Of a DNA stretch of 60,842 nt, positions 26,859-35,682 are shown piece after piece; position 1 is the first letter of the stretch; each line of letters opens with the position of its first letter. The stretch is from Arthrobacter sp. CAU 1506. GTDB lineage: Bacteria; Actinomycetota; Actinomycetes; Actinomycetales; Micrococcaceae. The stretch spans positions 1-60,842 of the forward strand of contig NZ_SUKC01000021.1 of assembly GCF_005047635.1 (NCBI RefSeq). The letters run 5' to 3'. Made by a program: the position numbers and the translations under genes. The notes beneath the pieces were generated by a model, which saw nothing but the letters and a program-made list of their open reading frames with translations, made no database searches and had not been told where the DNA came from.

Positions 26859-27698
26859 ATGACACACGCCGGACTGAAGAACAAAGTCGCAATCGTCACC
26901 GGCGCCGCCGGCGGCATCGGGCGGGCCACCGTACAGCGGTTGGCCGAAGAAGGCCTCAAGGTGGTCGCCGTCGACCTGGACGTCGAAGCGGCCGAAAAGA
27001 CCGCGGCGGAACTCCCCGGAGAGATCATCGGCGTCGGCGCCGACGTTGCCACAGAGACCGGCGTCGGACACTACATGGAAGAAGCCCTGAAGGCCTACGG
27101 CCGGATTGACTTCCACCACTTGAACGCTGGGATCGCCGGATCGTTAGCCGACCTCGTCGACGTGTCCGTCGAGGAGTGGGACAAGGTCATGGCCGTCAAC
27201 CTGCGCGGCCCCTTCCTTGGCGTCCGGGCTGCCTTCCGGCAGTACCTGAAGACTGGCACGACCGGTTCCATCGTCGTCACCGCTTCCATCGCCGGCCTTC
27301 GCGGCAGCAACGACCTGCTGGCCTACACCACTTCCAAACACGGCGTGATCGGTCTGGTTCATGGTGCTGCCGTCTACGGAGGACCGATCGGAGTCCGCGT
27401 GAACGGCATCGCCCCTGGCATCGTGCCCACCAGCATCTTCGGCGAGGCGGGCCGGGCAGATATGGTGCGCCGCGCCGGCACCTCGCCGCTGCGCCGGGCC
27501 GGAAGGCCCGAGGAGATCGCGGGCTCTGTGGCTTTCCTGTTCAGCGATGACGCCAGCTACATCACCGGCGAGATCCTCTCCATCGATGGCGGCGCCAATA
27601 TCCAGAACACGAACCGCAACGCCGGCGGCGCCGGTCTATGGGATGTGGACATCACTGACGCGAAGATCCTAAAGCTGCACGGTGTTCCGTCCAGCTAG
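26859..27698 (+). CDS. Short-chain dehydrogenase/reductase, copy 2
   Basis: A 279-residue SDR with the Rossmann motif GAAGGIG near residue 18, LNAG near 88, catalytic Ser in TASIAG near 140 and Tyr/Lys in YTTSK near 155. It is about 30 residues longer than the minimal SDR, with a C-terminal extension after DGGAN. AAGAGGAAA lies upstream of ATG 26859. It follows the monooxygenase remnant and ends the operon that starts at 21301. The substrate is unknown. Confidence 0.9.
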   Translation: MTHAGLKNKVAIVTGAAGGIGRATVQRLAEEGLKVVAVDLDVEAAEKTAAELPGEIIGVGADVATETGVGHYMEEALKAYGRIDFHHLNAGIAGSLADLVDVSVEEWDKVMAVNLRGPFLGVRAAFRQYLKTGTTGSIVVTASIAGLRGSNDLLAYTTSKHGVIGLVHGAAVYGGPIGVRVNGIAPGIVPTSIFGEAGRADMVRRAGTSPLRRAGRPEEIAGSVAFLFSDDASYITGEILSIDGGANIQNTNRNAGGAGLWDVDITDAKILKLHGVPSS

Positions 27699-28139
27699 CC
27701 TTTACAAGGCCCCCGCTCTCGCGCCGATACAAGGAACCTGCCCGGATCGCTACCTCGACCGGGCTGCTGGCGAACGAAGCGCTCTCCCTCTCCGCCGAGG
27801 CCCTCTAGATCCTGCAGCAGATGGCCGATGGGACTGGCCCGGCCGATGGTGTATGCGCTCCGGACTGTGACGGCCGCTCCTGCAATCGAATCCCTCACCT
27901 TGGATCTGTCCTGCATCCAAAACCTGGGCAAGGGATCACGTTTTCCAGCTGGGAGTCCTTACGGATCAGAATTGCCCTGACCTGGCCCGATGCCCCTAGT
28001 TTCCGGCCAGGCGCAGCGGTGGCCCGCTTCATTAGAAGACGCCCGCCGAGATGCGGATGTCTCAAGTGACCTTCGATGACAGAAGTATGATCGTATGACA
28101 GAATGACGAAAAGTGTCGTTCTAACAGTAAGGTGAACCC
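27699..28139. promoter_or_regulatory. 441-bp gap; promoter and operator of the 28140 gene
   Basis: No gene is supported on either strand. The last 70 bp hold a direct repeat, ATGACAGAA at 28076 and again at 28096, and the operator-like site at 28091-28101. Confidence 0.5.
28091..28101. promoter_or_regulatory. GntR/FCD-type operator, near match
   Basis: TCGTATGACAG matches TNGTNNNACNA at all fixed positions except the last (G for A). It lies about 40 bp before the ATG at 28140, where it could block or sit just past a promoter. Confidence 0.45.
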
Positions 28140-29225
28140 ATGCGTGCCGCAGTGCTCCGCGAATTCAACATCCCGATTACGGTGGAAGACGTCGATCTCT
28201 TGGACCTGGACCCGCACCGTGTCCTGGTGCAGACCAAGGCGAGCCCCTTCTGCTCCACGGACGTGACCAGCTTTCATGGCAACCTCGGTAAGGTCCCGCC
28301 GACCATCCTTGGCCACGCGTCCACCGGTGAAGTCATCGAAGTGGGCACCCAAGTCGAGGGGATCAGGCCGGGGCAGCGGGTAATCATTCCCGGAACCCCC
28401 GAATGCGGCAACTGCTACTACTGCGGCATCGGCCGCCCCGACCAGTGCTCGGAGCTGTTCGATATCGGCGGCATCTACCCCGACATCGCGAGAACGGCCG
28501 AGGGGCTACCAGTCTCCGCCGCCGGCTGTGTCGGCGGATACGCGGAAATCATGAACGTCTCGAAGAATCAGGTGTTCCCCGTGGAGACGGACTTGCCCTA
28601 TGATGTCCTGTCCCTGCTAGGTTGCGGCATTACGACGGGGGTTGGCGCGGTATTCAATGTCGCCAAGGTCCAGCCGGGTGATTCAGTGGCCGTGGTCGGT
28701 TGCGGACACCTCGGCCTGTGGGTTGTACAGGCAGCCAGACTGGCCGGAGCGGGCCGGATTATCGCCCTCGAACCCCACGCCGGGCGCCGCAGCCTCGCCG
28801 GGGAGCTCGGAGCGACTGATCTCGTCGATCCGTCAGTTCAGGACGCCGCGGACGCGGTGAAGTCCTTGACCGCGGGTCGGGGTGCGGACATCGTAATTGA
28901 AGCCGCGGGCTCTCCGGATGCCCAGCGCCTGGCTCTGGAGGTCTCCCGGCGCGCTGGGACCGTGGTCTTTAGCGGCTTGGACCAGGCCGGCGCCGAAGTA
29001 AAACTGCCGCAGATCCCGCTAGCAGTGCAGAGCAGACAGCTTTTGAGCACGCAGAACGGCAACGTCCGGATGCGGCGCGACCTGCCGCGCTACATCTGCC
29101 TGCTTGAACGCGGGATGTTGGACGCCAAGCCGATAATTACGTCCCGTTACTCGCTGGATGACATCAACCTCGCACTGAAGAAATCGGAAAACCTGGACGA
29201 CTTGTCCGGCATCTTCGTCTTCTAG
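28140..29225 (+). CDS. Zinc-dependent alcohol dehydrogenase, copy 2
   Basis: A 361-residue medium-chain dehydrogenase. Structural zinc cysteines are in CGNCYYCGIGRPDQC; catalytic ligands are Cys in CSTD, His in GHAS and Cys in LLGCGITTG. The Glu that usually follows the His is Ala. The NAD site is VVGCGHLGLW. ATG 28140 follows AAGGTG and is the first start of the frame. It resembles the enzyme at 33036 more than that at 11643. Between the two lies an ABC importer operon, suggesting alcohol or aldehyde intermediates of the imported compound. Confidence 0.9.
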   Translation: MRAAVLREFNIPITVEDVDLLDLDPHRVLVQTKASPFCSTDVTSFHGNLGKVPPTILGHASTGEVIEVGTQVEGIRPGQRVIIPGTPECGNCYYCGIGRPDQCSELFDIGGIYPDIARTAEGLPVSAAGCVGGYAEIMNVSKNQVFPVETDLPYDVLSLLGCGITTGVGAVFNVAKVQPGDSVAVVGCGHLGLWVVQAARLAGAGRIIALEPHAGRRSLAGELGATDLVDPSVQDAADAVKSLTAGRGADIVIEAAGSPDAQRLALEVSRRAGTVVFSGLDQAGAEVKLPQIPLAVQSRQLLSTQNGNVRMRRDLPRYICLLERGMLDAKPIITSRYSLDDINLALKKSENLDDLSGIFVF

Positions 29226-29344
29226 CCCCACTGCGCCGCCGCGGCCCCGGCAAGCCCGTCCTCGCCGAGCCTCCGACAGGGACTATGCGGCGACCAAAAC
29301 GATAACTGTGATCTCTTCCACATTCGTTACCCATATGCGTATGA

Positions 29345-29355
29345 TCGTCGTACAA
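29345..29355. promoter_or_regulatory. GntR/FCD-type operator match
   Basis: TCGTCGTACAA fits TNGTNNNACNA exactly. It sits about 35 bp before ATG 29391 of the ABC transporter operon, next to a further half site (GCGTATGATCG). Confidence 0.55.
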
Positions 29356-29390
29356 AATGATCGGCTGTTGATTCTCATTGGAGGAACCCC

Positions 29391-30416
29391 ATGACCATGC
29401 TTCCCTACCGGACACCCCGCCCGCGATTCACCCGCTTCATCGCCGCCCTCGCCGCTTCCTCCGCCCTCGCTCTTTCGGCATGCGGCAGCGGTGCCGGCCC
29501 TTCCACCGCACAGCTTGCAAGCGACGTAGACCCCCATGCCCCGGAGGTCAAGGAGATCACCGGCCTCACGTTCCGAGCCCCGATTGCGGCCGGTTTCATC
29601 CAGGCAGAAAAGGGCGGGGTCGCGGCGGACTATGGACTGTCCCTGAAGACCGAATGGATCGAGAGCAGCGCCACTGCGGTCTCCCAAGTGGTCTCCGGGG
29701 ATGTCCAAATCGCCCAGTCCAGCTACTTCGGGGTCATTGACGCCGCCCGGCAGGGCATCGACGTAGTCATCGTCAGTGAAAGCTACGCCAGCACCCCGGG
29801 CGTGCAGTCCCTGGAAACTATGCCAGATTCGGGCATCAAGGAACTGAAGGACCTGATTGGCAAGAAAGTTGCCGTCGTCTCGCTGAACAGCAGCCATGCC
29901 GTGAAGATTAAGGACTCAATGATTGAGCAGGGCCTGGACCCGAATGAAGTGGAGTTAGTGGAACTGCCGTACGGAGAGGTACCAGCCGCGCTACAGCAGG
30001 GCACTGTCGACGCTTCGAGCGCCACGGGAGCCATTCTTGCCCAGGTCAAGGACAAGCTCAACACCGTTACTGTCTTCGACTACGGGGAGGGCAAGTACGA
30101 GGGTATGGCCGAGTCCGGATGGATCATGAAGAAGTCCTTTGTCGAAGAGAACCCGAACACCGTGGCGGCACTGCAGTGTGCGCTGCTCAAGGGCACGAAT
30201 GCGGTCAAGGATGAGGCCACTTACAAGGCGGTCCTGAAGGAAGACCTCGAATTCAACGACGAGGCCATCGATGCGGATGTCTCCCCCACTTGGGGTGCCG
30301 AGATCCGCAAGGAGCCGCTGCAGATAAATGCAGACATGCTGCACGCCATCGGCGCCATCGACGAGGAATTCGACGTCTCCAGCATCACTCTCCCCACCCC
30401 CACCAACTGCGACTAG
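29391..30416 (+). CDS. ABC transporter substrate-binding lipoprotein (SsuA/TauA-like)
   Basis: A 341-residue lipoprotein with a long signal peptide of about 40 residues ending in the lipobox LSAC. The mature part is of the nitrate/sulfonate/bicarbonate-binding class (FRAPIAAGFIQAEKGGVAADY near residue 65, later SLETMPDSGIKELKDLIGKKVAV). It follows GGAGGA and is the first gene of a complete importer: binding protein, two permeases, ATPase. Members of this class bind sulfonates, nitrate, thiamine precursors or aromatic acids such as phthalate, so its ligand may be the aromatic substrate of this locus. This is inference. Confidence 0.88.
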   Translation: MTMLPYRTPRPRFTRFIAALAASSALALSACGSGAGPSTAQLASDVDPHAPEVKEITGLTFRAPIAAGFIQAEKGGVAADYGLSLKTEWIESSATAVSQVVSGDVQIAQSSYFGVIDAARQGIDVVIVSESYASTPGVQSLETMPDSGIKELKDLIGKKVAVVSLNSSHAVKIKDSMIEQGLDPNEVELVELPYGEVPAALQQGTVDASSATGAILAQVKDKLNTVTVFDYGEGKYEGMAESGWIMKKSFVEENPNTVAALQCALLKGTNAVKDEATYKAVLKEDLEFNDEAIDADVSPTWGAEIRKEPLQINADMLHAIGAIDEEFDVSSITLPTPTNCD

Positions 30417-30455
30417 GCCGGGCCGGCCAGCGAATCCTGGAGTAGCGAGCCAGTA

Positions 30456-31325
30456 ATGATAATGTCCACTGAACGACCGCAAGCTGGTACCCGGGGAAAC
30501 GGTTCCCGGGGTACCCGGAAGGCGGCCGGACGTAGCAACCCTTCCGGTGGCACCCGGAAGCGGAACAGAATATTGGCAGGGACGGCCGGAGTCATCGGCC
30601 TCGGCCTGGTCATCGAAGTCGTTTCCCGGGCCGGACTAGTGCACCCGGACTTCCTGCCCCCGTTCTCCACGGTGCTACGGGAATCGGTGCTGATTTGGGG
30701 CCGGGAAGATTTCCGCAGTGATGTCCTGTCCACCTTGAGTTCGTACCTGCTCGGCCTAGGCCTTTCGGCCCTCATCGCCGTCCCCCTGGGCGTGCTCTTC
30801 GGCCTCTCGGATAAGGCCTACAGGGCGTGCCGCGCGGTCGTTGAACTGATCCGGCCCATCCCTCCGGTGGCGCTGATCCCGCTGGTCGTACTGGTTTTCG
30901 GCAACGGCCTGCAGATGAAGCTGGTAATCGTCATCTTCGCCGCCGTTTGGCCCATCCTGTTCAACACGATGTACGGGGTGCACGACGTCGACAAGCAGGG
31001 CAAGGAAATGGCCCGCAGCTTCGGTGTCGGCCCTGCCGGGGTGACACGTAGGGTGGTGCTTCCCGGGGCGGCACCATTCATCGCCACCGGTATTCGCGTG
31101 TCCTCCTCTATCGCCCTGATTGTGGTCATCACTGTGGAACTGATTGCCGGCGGCGCCGAGGGGGTCGGCGCTTTCATCGCCCGTTCCCGCGCCTCGGGCA
31201 CGGAAGTCGAACTCGTGTATGCCGGAACGCTGATGGCAGGACTGTTAGGCCTGGTGATGAACATGATCATGAACGCCGCGGAACGTCGCTGGTTTGCCTG
31301 GCAGACGACGACGAAGGGAGCCTGA
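30456..31325 (+). CDS. ABC transporter permease (SsuC/TauC-like), first
   Basis: A 289-residue membrane protein with six predicted helices. The cytoplasmic coupling segment is present near residues 190-215 (EMARSFGVGPAGVTRRVVLP followed by GAAP), and PIPPVALIPLVVLVFGNG is the typical mid-protein motif. An N-terminal basic, Gly/Arg-rich stretch of about 40 residues precedes the first helix. Start may be ATG 30456 or ATG 30462 two codons on. The second permease follows after 3 bp, so the importer uses a heterodimeric channel. Confidence 0.9.
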   Translation: MIMSTERPQAGTRGNGSRGTRKAAGRSNPSGGTRKRNRILAGTAGVIGLGLVIEVVSRAGLVHPDFLPPFSTVLRESVLIWGREDFRSDVLSTLSSYLLGLGLSALIAVPLGVLFGLSDKAYRACRAVVELIRPIPPVALIPLVVLVFGNGLQMKLVIVIFAAVWPILFNTMYGVHDVDKQGKEMARSFGVGPAGVTRRVVLPGAAPFIATGIRVSSSIALIVVITVELIAGGAEGVGAFIARSRASGTEVELVYAGTLMAGLLGLVMNMIMNAAERRWFAWQTTTKGA

Positions 31326-31328
31326 GCA

Positions 31329-32174
31329 GTGTCCACCACCGTCAAAGAAGTTCACGTCAAGGCGAAGACTGGACAGATCTCAGGCACCGCCGGACGCGTC
31401 GGCTCCCGGCTCGCCTACAGTTCCGGATTGCTCGTGGTGCTGCTGCTCCTCTGGCAGCTTGCCACGGCACTCAATCCGTCCCCCTTTTTCCCCACCCCGC
31501 TGAAAATCGGCACCCACGCCTGGACAATGTTCTTCAGCACAGCCGGCGGCGGTCTGGCCACCGAAGCCATGACGGTTCACACGTTTCAAACGCTCGGACG
31601 GGTCCTGCTCGGGTTCGTGCTGGGCTCGGTCACGGGCGTTTTGGTGGGGACGGCGATCGGGCTGTACCGGATACTCCGGGACGTCGCCGATCCCGTGGTG
31701 GAATTCCTGCGTTCCATCCCGGCTACCGCAACCCTGCCGTTGTTTATAGTGCTGCTCGGCGGCGAGGACAGCATGCGGGTCGCCTTCATCGCGTATGGCA
31801 TTTCGTGGTTCGTGCTGATCAACACTGCAAACGGGGTGGGCTCGATCCACCCCACCCAGTTGGCCATGGGCAAGGCATTCCGGCTCTCGAAACGCCGACA
31901 GCTGACAGGCATCATCCTCCCGGCTGCCCTGCCGAAGATCTTTGCCGGGCTGCGGCTGGCGCTCACCGGCGCCCTGATGTTCGCCATCGTGTCCGAATTC
32001 ATGCTGTCCACCAATGGGATCGGGTTCCAGCTCATCCAGTCCCAAGCCCGTTTCCAAATCCTGGACATGTGGTCCTGGATGCTGCTGCTGGCAGTCCTCG
32101 GCCTGCTGCTGAACACCATGCTGGAAATCACCGAAAACCGTCTGCTGGCCTGGCACCGTCTGGCCCGAAGCTAA
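31329..32174 (+). CDS. ABC transporter permease (SsuC/TauC-like), second
   Basis: A 281-residue membrane protein of the same family as the preceding one. The coupling loop is AMGKAFRLSKRRQLTGIILPA near residue 180, and SIPATATLPLFIVLLGGEDS is the equivalent of the PIPP motif. The start is GTG 31329, 3 bp after the previous stop. The two permeases are only distantly alike, which fits a heterodimer. Confidence 0.9.
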   Translation: MSTTVKEVHVKAKTGQISGTAGRVGSRLAYSSGLLVVLLLLWQLATALNPSPFFPTPLKIGTHAWTMFFSTAGGGLATEAMTVHTFQTLGRVLLGFVLGSVTGVLVGTAIGLYRILRDVADPVVEFLRSIPATATLPLFIVLLGGEDSMRVAFIAYGISWFVLINTANGVGSIHPTQLAMGKAFRLSKRRQLTGIILPAALPKIFAGLRLALTGALMFAIVSEFMLSTNGIGFQLIQSQARFQILDMWSWMLLLAVLGLLLNTMLEITENRLLAWHRLARS

Positions 32175-32185
32175 GGACCGGAACA

Positions 32186-33031
32186 ATGAATACCAATGCC
32201 GTCCCCGGCACGCGCGAAACCTTAACCGCCGGCAGCACCGCAGTTACGCCACTGCTCAAGGTCGACAAGGTCACCCACACCTACGGATCGGGCCCTGCGG
32301 CCCACACGGCCCTCAAGGAATTGTCCTTCGAGGTCTACCCTCAAGAGTTCGTCTCCATCGTCGGACCTTCCGGCGCCGGCAAAACGACGCTGCTACGCAC
32401 ACTCTCGGGCCTGCTGACACCGACCAGTGGCAGCGTGAGCATCGCAGGCAAAGCTGTCATCGGCGTCCCCGACGGCATGGCCATGGTCTTCCAGGACTAC
32501 AGCCGTTCCCTGCTGCCTTGGCTGACCATCGAAAAGAACGTCGCCTTCCCGCTTACTAAGGACAGCGGCACGGCCGCCGAGCGCAAGGCCCTCATTGAGG
32601 AAAGTCTGGAAGCGGTGGGACTGCAGGGCTTCAACAACCGCTATCCCTGGCAGCTCTCCGGCGGCATGCAGCAGCGCGTGGCCATCGCGCGTGCACTGGC
32701 CTACCGGCCGCGGTTGCTGCTGATGGACGAGCCCTTTGCGTCGCTGGATGCCCAGACCCGGGCAGAGCTGGAAGACCTGGTCCTGACCCTACGCCACCGC
32801 TACGCCGTCACCGTCCTGTTCGTCACGCACGACATCGACGAAAGCGTCTACCTGGCGGACCGGGTCCTGGTGCTCTCCAAAGCCCCGGCCCGGTTGGTGG
32901 AGAACATCGAGGTCACGTTGCCAGAACCGAGGGACCAGATCTCCACCAAGGAAACCGAAACCTTCGTCCAAATTCGTGGACACGTGGCACGCCTGATCCG
33001 CAGCGGCGGCGATCTGCCCCAAGCGAGTTGA
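32186..33031 (+). CDS. ABC transporter ATP-binding protein
   Basis: A 281-residue ATPase with Walker A GPSGAGKTT near residue 60, Q-loop VFQDYSRSLLPW, signature LSGGMQQRVAIARAL near 155, Walker B LLLMDEPF and H-loop VTHDIDE. The length and the SLLPW Q-loop are typical of SsuB/TauB/NrtD ATPases. ATG 32186 was chosen because GGACCGGAA precedes it; a much longer frame to the left overlaps the permease and is not needed. It energises the importer of 29391-32174. The next gene starts 4 bp later. Confidence 0.93.
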   Translation: MNTNAVPGTRETLTAGSTAVTPLLKVDKVTHTYGSGPAAHTALKELSFEVYPQEFVSIVGPSGAGKTTLLRTLSGLLTPTSGSVSIAGKAVIGVPDGMAMVFQDYSRSLLPWLTIEKNVAFPLTKDSGTAAERKALIEESLEAVGLQGFNNRYPWQLSGGMQQRVAIARALAYRPRLLLMDEPFASLDAQTRAELEDLVLTLRHRYAVTVLFVTHDIDESVYLADRVLVLSKAPARLVENIEVTLPEPRDQISTKETETFVQIRGHVARLIRSGGDLPQAS

Positions 33032-33035
33032 TCCG

Positions 33036-34130
33036 ATGCTCGAAATCAAGTCGGCGATCCTGGAAAAGTTCGGCGTCCCCTTCGAGATTCACGACGTCAG
33101 CTTGAAGGATCCGGTAGCGGGCGAAGTAATCGTGCGCACCACCGCGGCCCCGTTCTGCTCCACGGACTGGCTGGGCTGGAAGGCAATGCGGAACAAGCAG
33201 CCGCCGGTGATCCTCGGCCATACGGCCGTCGGAATCGTGGAGCACACCGGTACCGGGGTTACGGGCGTGGAGACTGGGGACCGGGTCGTGGTGGCCGGAA
33301 CCCCGCAGTGCGGCGAGTGCTTCTACTGTGAAATCGACCGTCCCGACCAGTGCGCTGCCCTGCTGGAAATGCCGGAACCGCTGGTCGCGGTAAAGCAGGA
33401 CGGGACCGAGGTTCGCGCAGCCGGACGAGTCGGCGCCTATGCCGAGTACATACTCGCGAACCAGAACCAGATCTGGAAGCTCGAAAGCGACTTGCCGGCC
33501 AGCCAGCTGAGCCTGCTCGGCTGTGGGATCACCACCGGTCACGGAGCGGTCTTCAATGTCGCCCAGGTGCAGCCCGGACAATCCGTCGCCGTAGTCGGCC
33601 TCGGCCACCTCGGCCAGTGGATGATTCAGTCTGCCCGGGTGGCCGGAGCCGGGACCATTATCGGCTTGGACCTGGTGCCTGGGAGGCGCGCGCTTGCCTT
33701 GCAACTGGGGGCCACGCATGCGTTGGACCCGGCGGACGGAGACCCGGTTGAACAGGTCAAGGCACTGACCGGAGGTCGTGGCGTCGACGTCGCCCTTGAG
33801 GCGGCCGGTCCGGAACAGGCCGTCCAGCAGGCAGTCATGATGTCCCGCCGGGCCGGCACCGTTGTGCTGACAGGCGTCCAGCAGTTCCAAGCCGAGGTCT
33901 CGCTGCCCCAGCTGGCCCTGGCGATCCAAGGCCGCAAGATCATTGGCTGCCAGAACGGGCAGAGCGTCCTAGGCCGTGACATCCCCCGCTGCGTGGAACT
34001 GATGGAGAGCGAACGGTACCTCGCAGCCCCTATCGTGACTGCCGAGTATGCCCTCTCCGAGGTGAACGAGGCCATGTATGCCTCCGGAGAGCTGCGGGAC
34101 CTTAGCGGAGTGTTCACCTCATTCCGCTAG
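33036..34130 (+). CDS. Zinc-dependent alcohol dehydrogenase, copy 3
   Basis: A 364-residue medium-chain dehydrogenase. Structural zinc cysteines are in CGECFYCEIDRPDQC; catalytic ligands are Cys in CSTD, His in GHTAV and Cys in LLGCGITTGHG. As in the other two copies, the Glu after the catalytic His is missing, here Thr. The NAD site is VVGLGHLGQW. It is the last gene of the ABC importer operon, 4 bp after the ATPase, which ties it to the imported substrate. It is similar throughout to 28140-29225. Confidence 0.9.
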   Translation: MLEIKSAILEKFGVPFEIHDVSLKDPVAGEVIVRTTAAPFCSTDWLGWKAMRNKQPPVILGHTAVGIVEHTGTGVTGVETGDRVVVAGTPQCGECFYCEIDRPDQCAALLEMPEPLVAVKQDGTEVRAAGRVGAYAEYILANQNQIWKLESDLPASQLSLLGCGITTGHGAVFNVAQVQPGQSVAVVGLGHLGQWMIQSARVAGAGTIIGLDLVPGRRALALQLGATHALDPADGDPVEQVKALTGGRGVDVALEAAGPEQAVQQAVMMSRRAGTVVLTGVQQFQAEVSLPQLALAIQGRKIIGCQNGQSVLGRDIPRCVELMESERYLAAPIVTAEYALSEVNEAMYASGELRDLSGVFTSFR

Positions 34131-34440
34131 CGGTGTTTAGGTAAAGGGCATCTCCTGTTGCCCTGCTTGCCTTTGTCATTGTGACCGGGCCCTGGCCACT
34201 GTCCAGCGGACAGGCACGTCCAGCTGATCCAGGTCACCGGAGAACCTCTGGCCATGGGCGTCACCAATTTTCTGGTGCGCGCCTCGAAGTTCTCCCTGGC
34301 CTTGGCCCCGCCCGGCTCCACGACCTCGCCGGCTATTCCGGCTTGGGGTGGACGGCGCTGGGTGCCAGCATCACCGGGGTCGCGCTGCCAAGCGCAGCCG
34401 TCCTCAGCCATGAAATTCCTGCTTAAACGACCATCGAATG
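34131..34440 (+). pseudogene. Fragment of a YdcZ-type transporter gene
   Basis: Two frames together match the middle of the transporter at 38187-39203. One reads VTGEPLAMGVTNFLV, against ATGEPLAMGLVNFVG in the intact protein. Another reads GLGWTALGASITG, against WGWVGGALGAGIA. The order and spacing agree, but at least one frameshift and both ends are missing. It is a decayed second copy. It starts directly after the dehydrogenase stop. Confidence 0.65.
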
Positions 34441-34451
34441 GAAGGATCGAA

Positions 34452-34760
34452 ATGATCACCCATACCGTCATCTTCCGACTGAACCGTCCGGCCACCACCG
34501 GACAGCGCAAGCAGTTCCTTGAGGCACTGGAGGACTTCGGTCGCGCGGCACCGCACGCCACCGGCCCGGCGTTAGTGCATGCCGATCTGCAGATGCGGCC
34601 GGAAGGCCGGAGTGTAAGCGAATTCCTCATGGAAGTACGCTTCGCCGACCCGGACGCGTTCAAGAACTACCTGAATGACCCCAAGCATCAGAGGCTCGTC
34701 ACCGACGTGCTGGTTCCGCAATGTGAGTCATGGCTGTCAGTCCAGGCTGAAACCAACTGA
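34452..34760 (+). CDS. Dabb (stress-responsive alpha/beta barrel) domain protein
   Basis: A 102-residue protein with the dimeric alpha-beta barrel (Dabb) pattern: MITHTVIFRLN at the start and a last half with FLMEVRFADPDAFKNYL and HQRLVTDVLVP. ATG 34452 follows GAAGGA; longer in-frame starts run into the transporter remnant. Dabb proteins include cyclases, decarboxylases and proteins of unknown function. It survives whole between two pseudogenes, so it may still be under selection. Confidence 0.82.
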   Translation: MITHTVIFRLNRPATTGQRKQFLEALEDFGRAAPHATGPALVHADLQMRPEGRSVSEFLMEVRFADPDAFKNYLNDPKHQRLVTDVLVPQCESWLSVQAETN

Positions 34761-34777
34761 ACGGATCGGGCGCACCA

Positions 34778-35661
34778 ATGGACCACGTCAGACTTGGGAC
34801 CACTGGCCTGAACGTTTCAGACTGGCGCTTGGGCGCTTGACCTACGGCGATTCGGCACGGGGGGCCTCACAGCTGGACCTTGGGTTAAGCAGAAAACCGG
34901 CCTCTTATCCGGCAGGCGCTGGGAGCCGGCATCAACTTTTTGGACACCCCCAACGTGTACTCCGATGGGAGCGGCGAGGAATCCTCGTGCGGGCCTTGGC
35001 CGACCTTGCTCGGCGTGACGAAGTGGTGATTGCCACCAAGGCGCACAGACGCAAGCGGCCGGATCCGACATCATCCACCGCTGGGATCCGCACACCCCCA
35101 TCGAGGGGACGCTCGAGGCTCTACACGACGTGGTCAAGGGCGGCAAGGCCCGGCACCTCGGCGCCTTCTCGATGTGGGGTTGACAGTTCGCAAAAGCCCA
35201 ATGCATTGCAAGGCTTCACGGCTGGACGCGCTTTGTGAGCATGCAAAACCACTACAACCTGCTCAACCGCGAGGAGGAACGCGAAATGCTTCCGCGTTGC
35301 CGTCACCTGGGCGCGGGCGTCACGCCGTGAAGCCCGCTTGCGCGCGGCCTGCTAGCTCGCCCTAAGGGAAGTAGAACGGCACGGCGGGAATCCGATCACT
35401 TCGTTAAGCTGCTGTATCAGGACAATGACCGCAGCATTTTCGGGGCGCGCACCAAGGTTTGCCGATGCACGCGGGTTCAGATGACGCATGGCCTGGGTAC
35501 TCCGCCAGCCAAGCATCACCGCACCCATGATCGTGGCCGGCAGGCCCGACCAACTGGAAGAAGCTGTTTCCGCCCGAAGCCTACAGTTGTCCCGGGAGGA
35601 AGTCGCTGCCTTGCAGAGGGCGGATGCTTCGATCGTTTGGTCTGGACTCCGCGGGACATAG
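34778..35661 (+). pseudogene. Aldo/keto reductase pseudogene
   Basis: The whole length of an aldo/keto reductase can be traced, but in changing frames. It begins MDHVRLGTTGLNVS, continues with RLTYGDSARG, then INFLDTPN and [20 protein letters not shown]. The family core follows as [32 protein letters not shown], an in-frame stop, and FVSMQNHYNLLNREEEREML. It ends with MAWVLRQPSITAPMIVAGRP and DQLEEAVSARSLQLSREEV. At least five frameshifts or stops occur, so no active enzyme is made. Confidence 0.88.
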
Positions 35662-35682
35662 GCTATGGGCGAGAAACGCTGT

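Noticed and set aside
26287-26862. Two overlapping plus-strand frames as real genes
   Set aside because: Each carries only pieces of the monooxygenase; together they are one frameshifted relic.
31805-32185. Long N-terminal extension of the ABC ATPase
   Set aside because: It lies fully inside the permease gene in another frame; ATG 32186 gives the normal family length.
34675-35365. Open frames as new small genes
   Set aside because: They are frames of the broken aldo/keto reductase.
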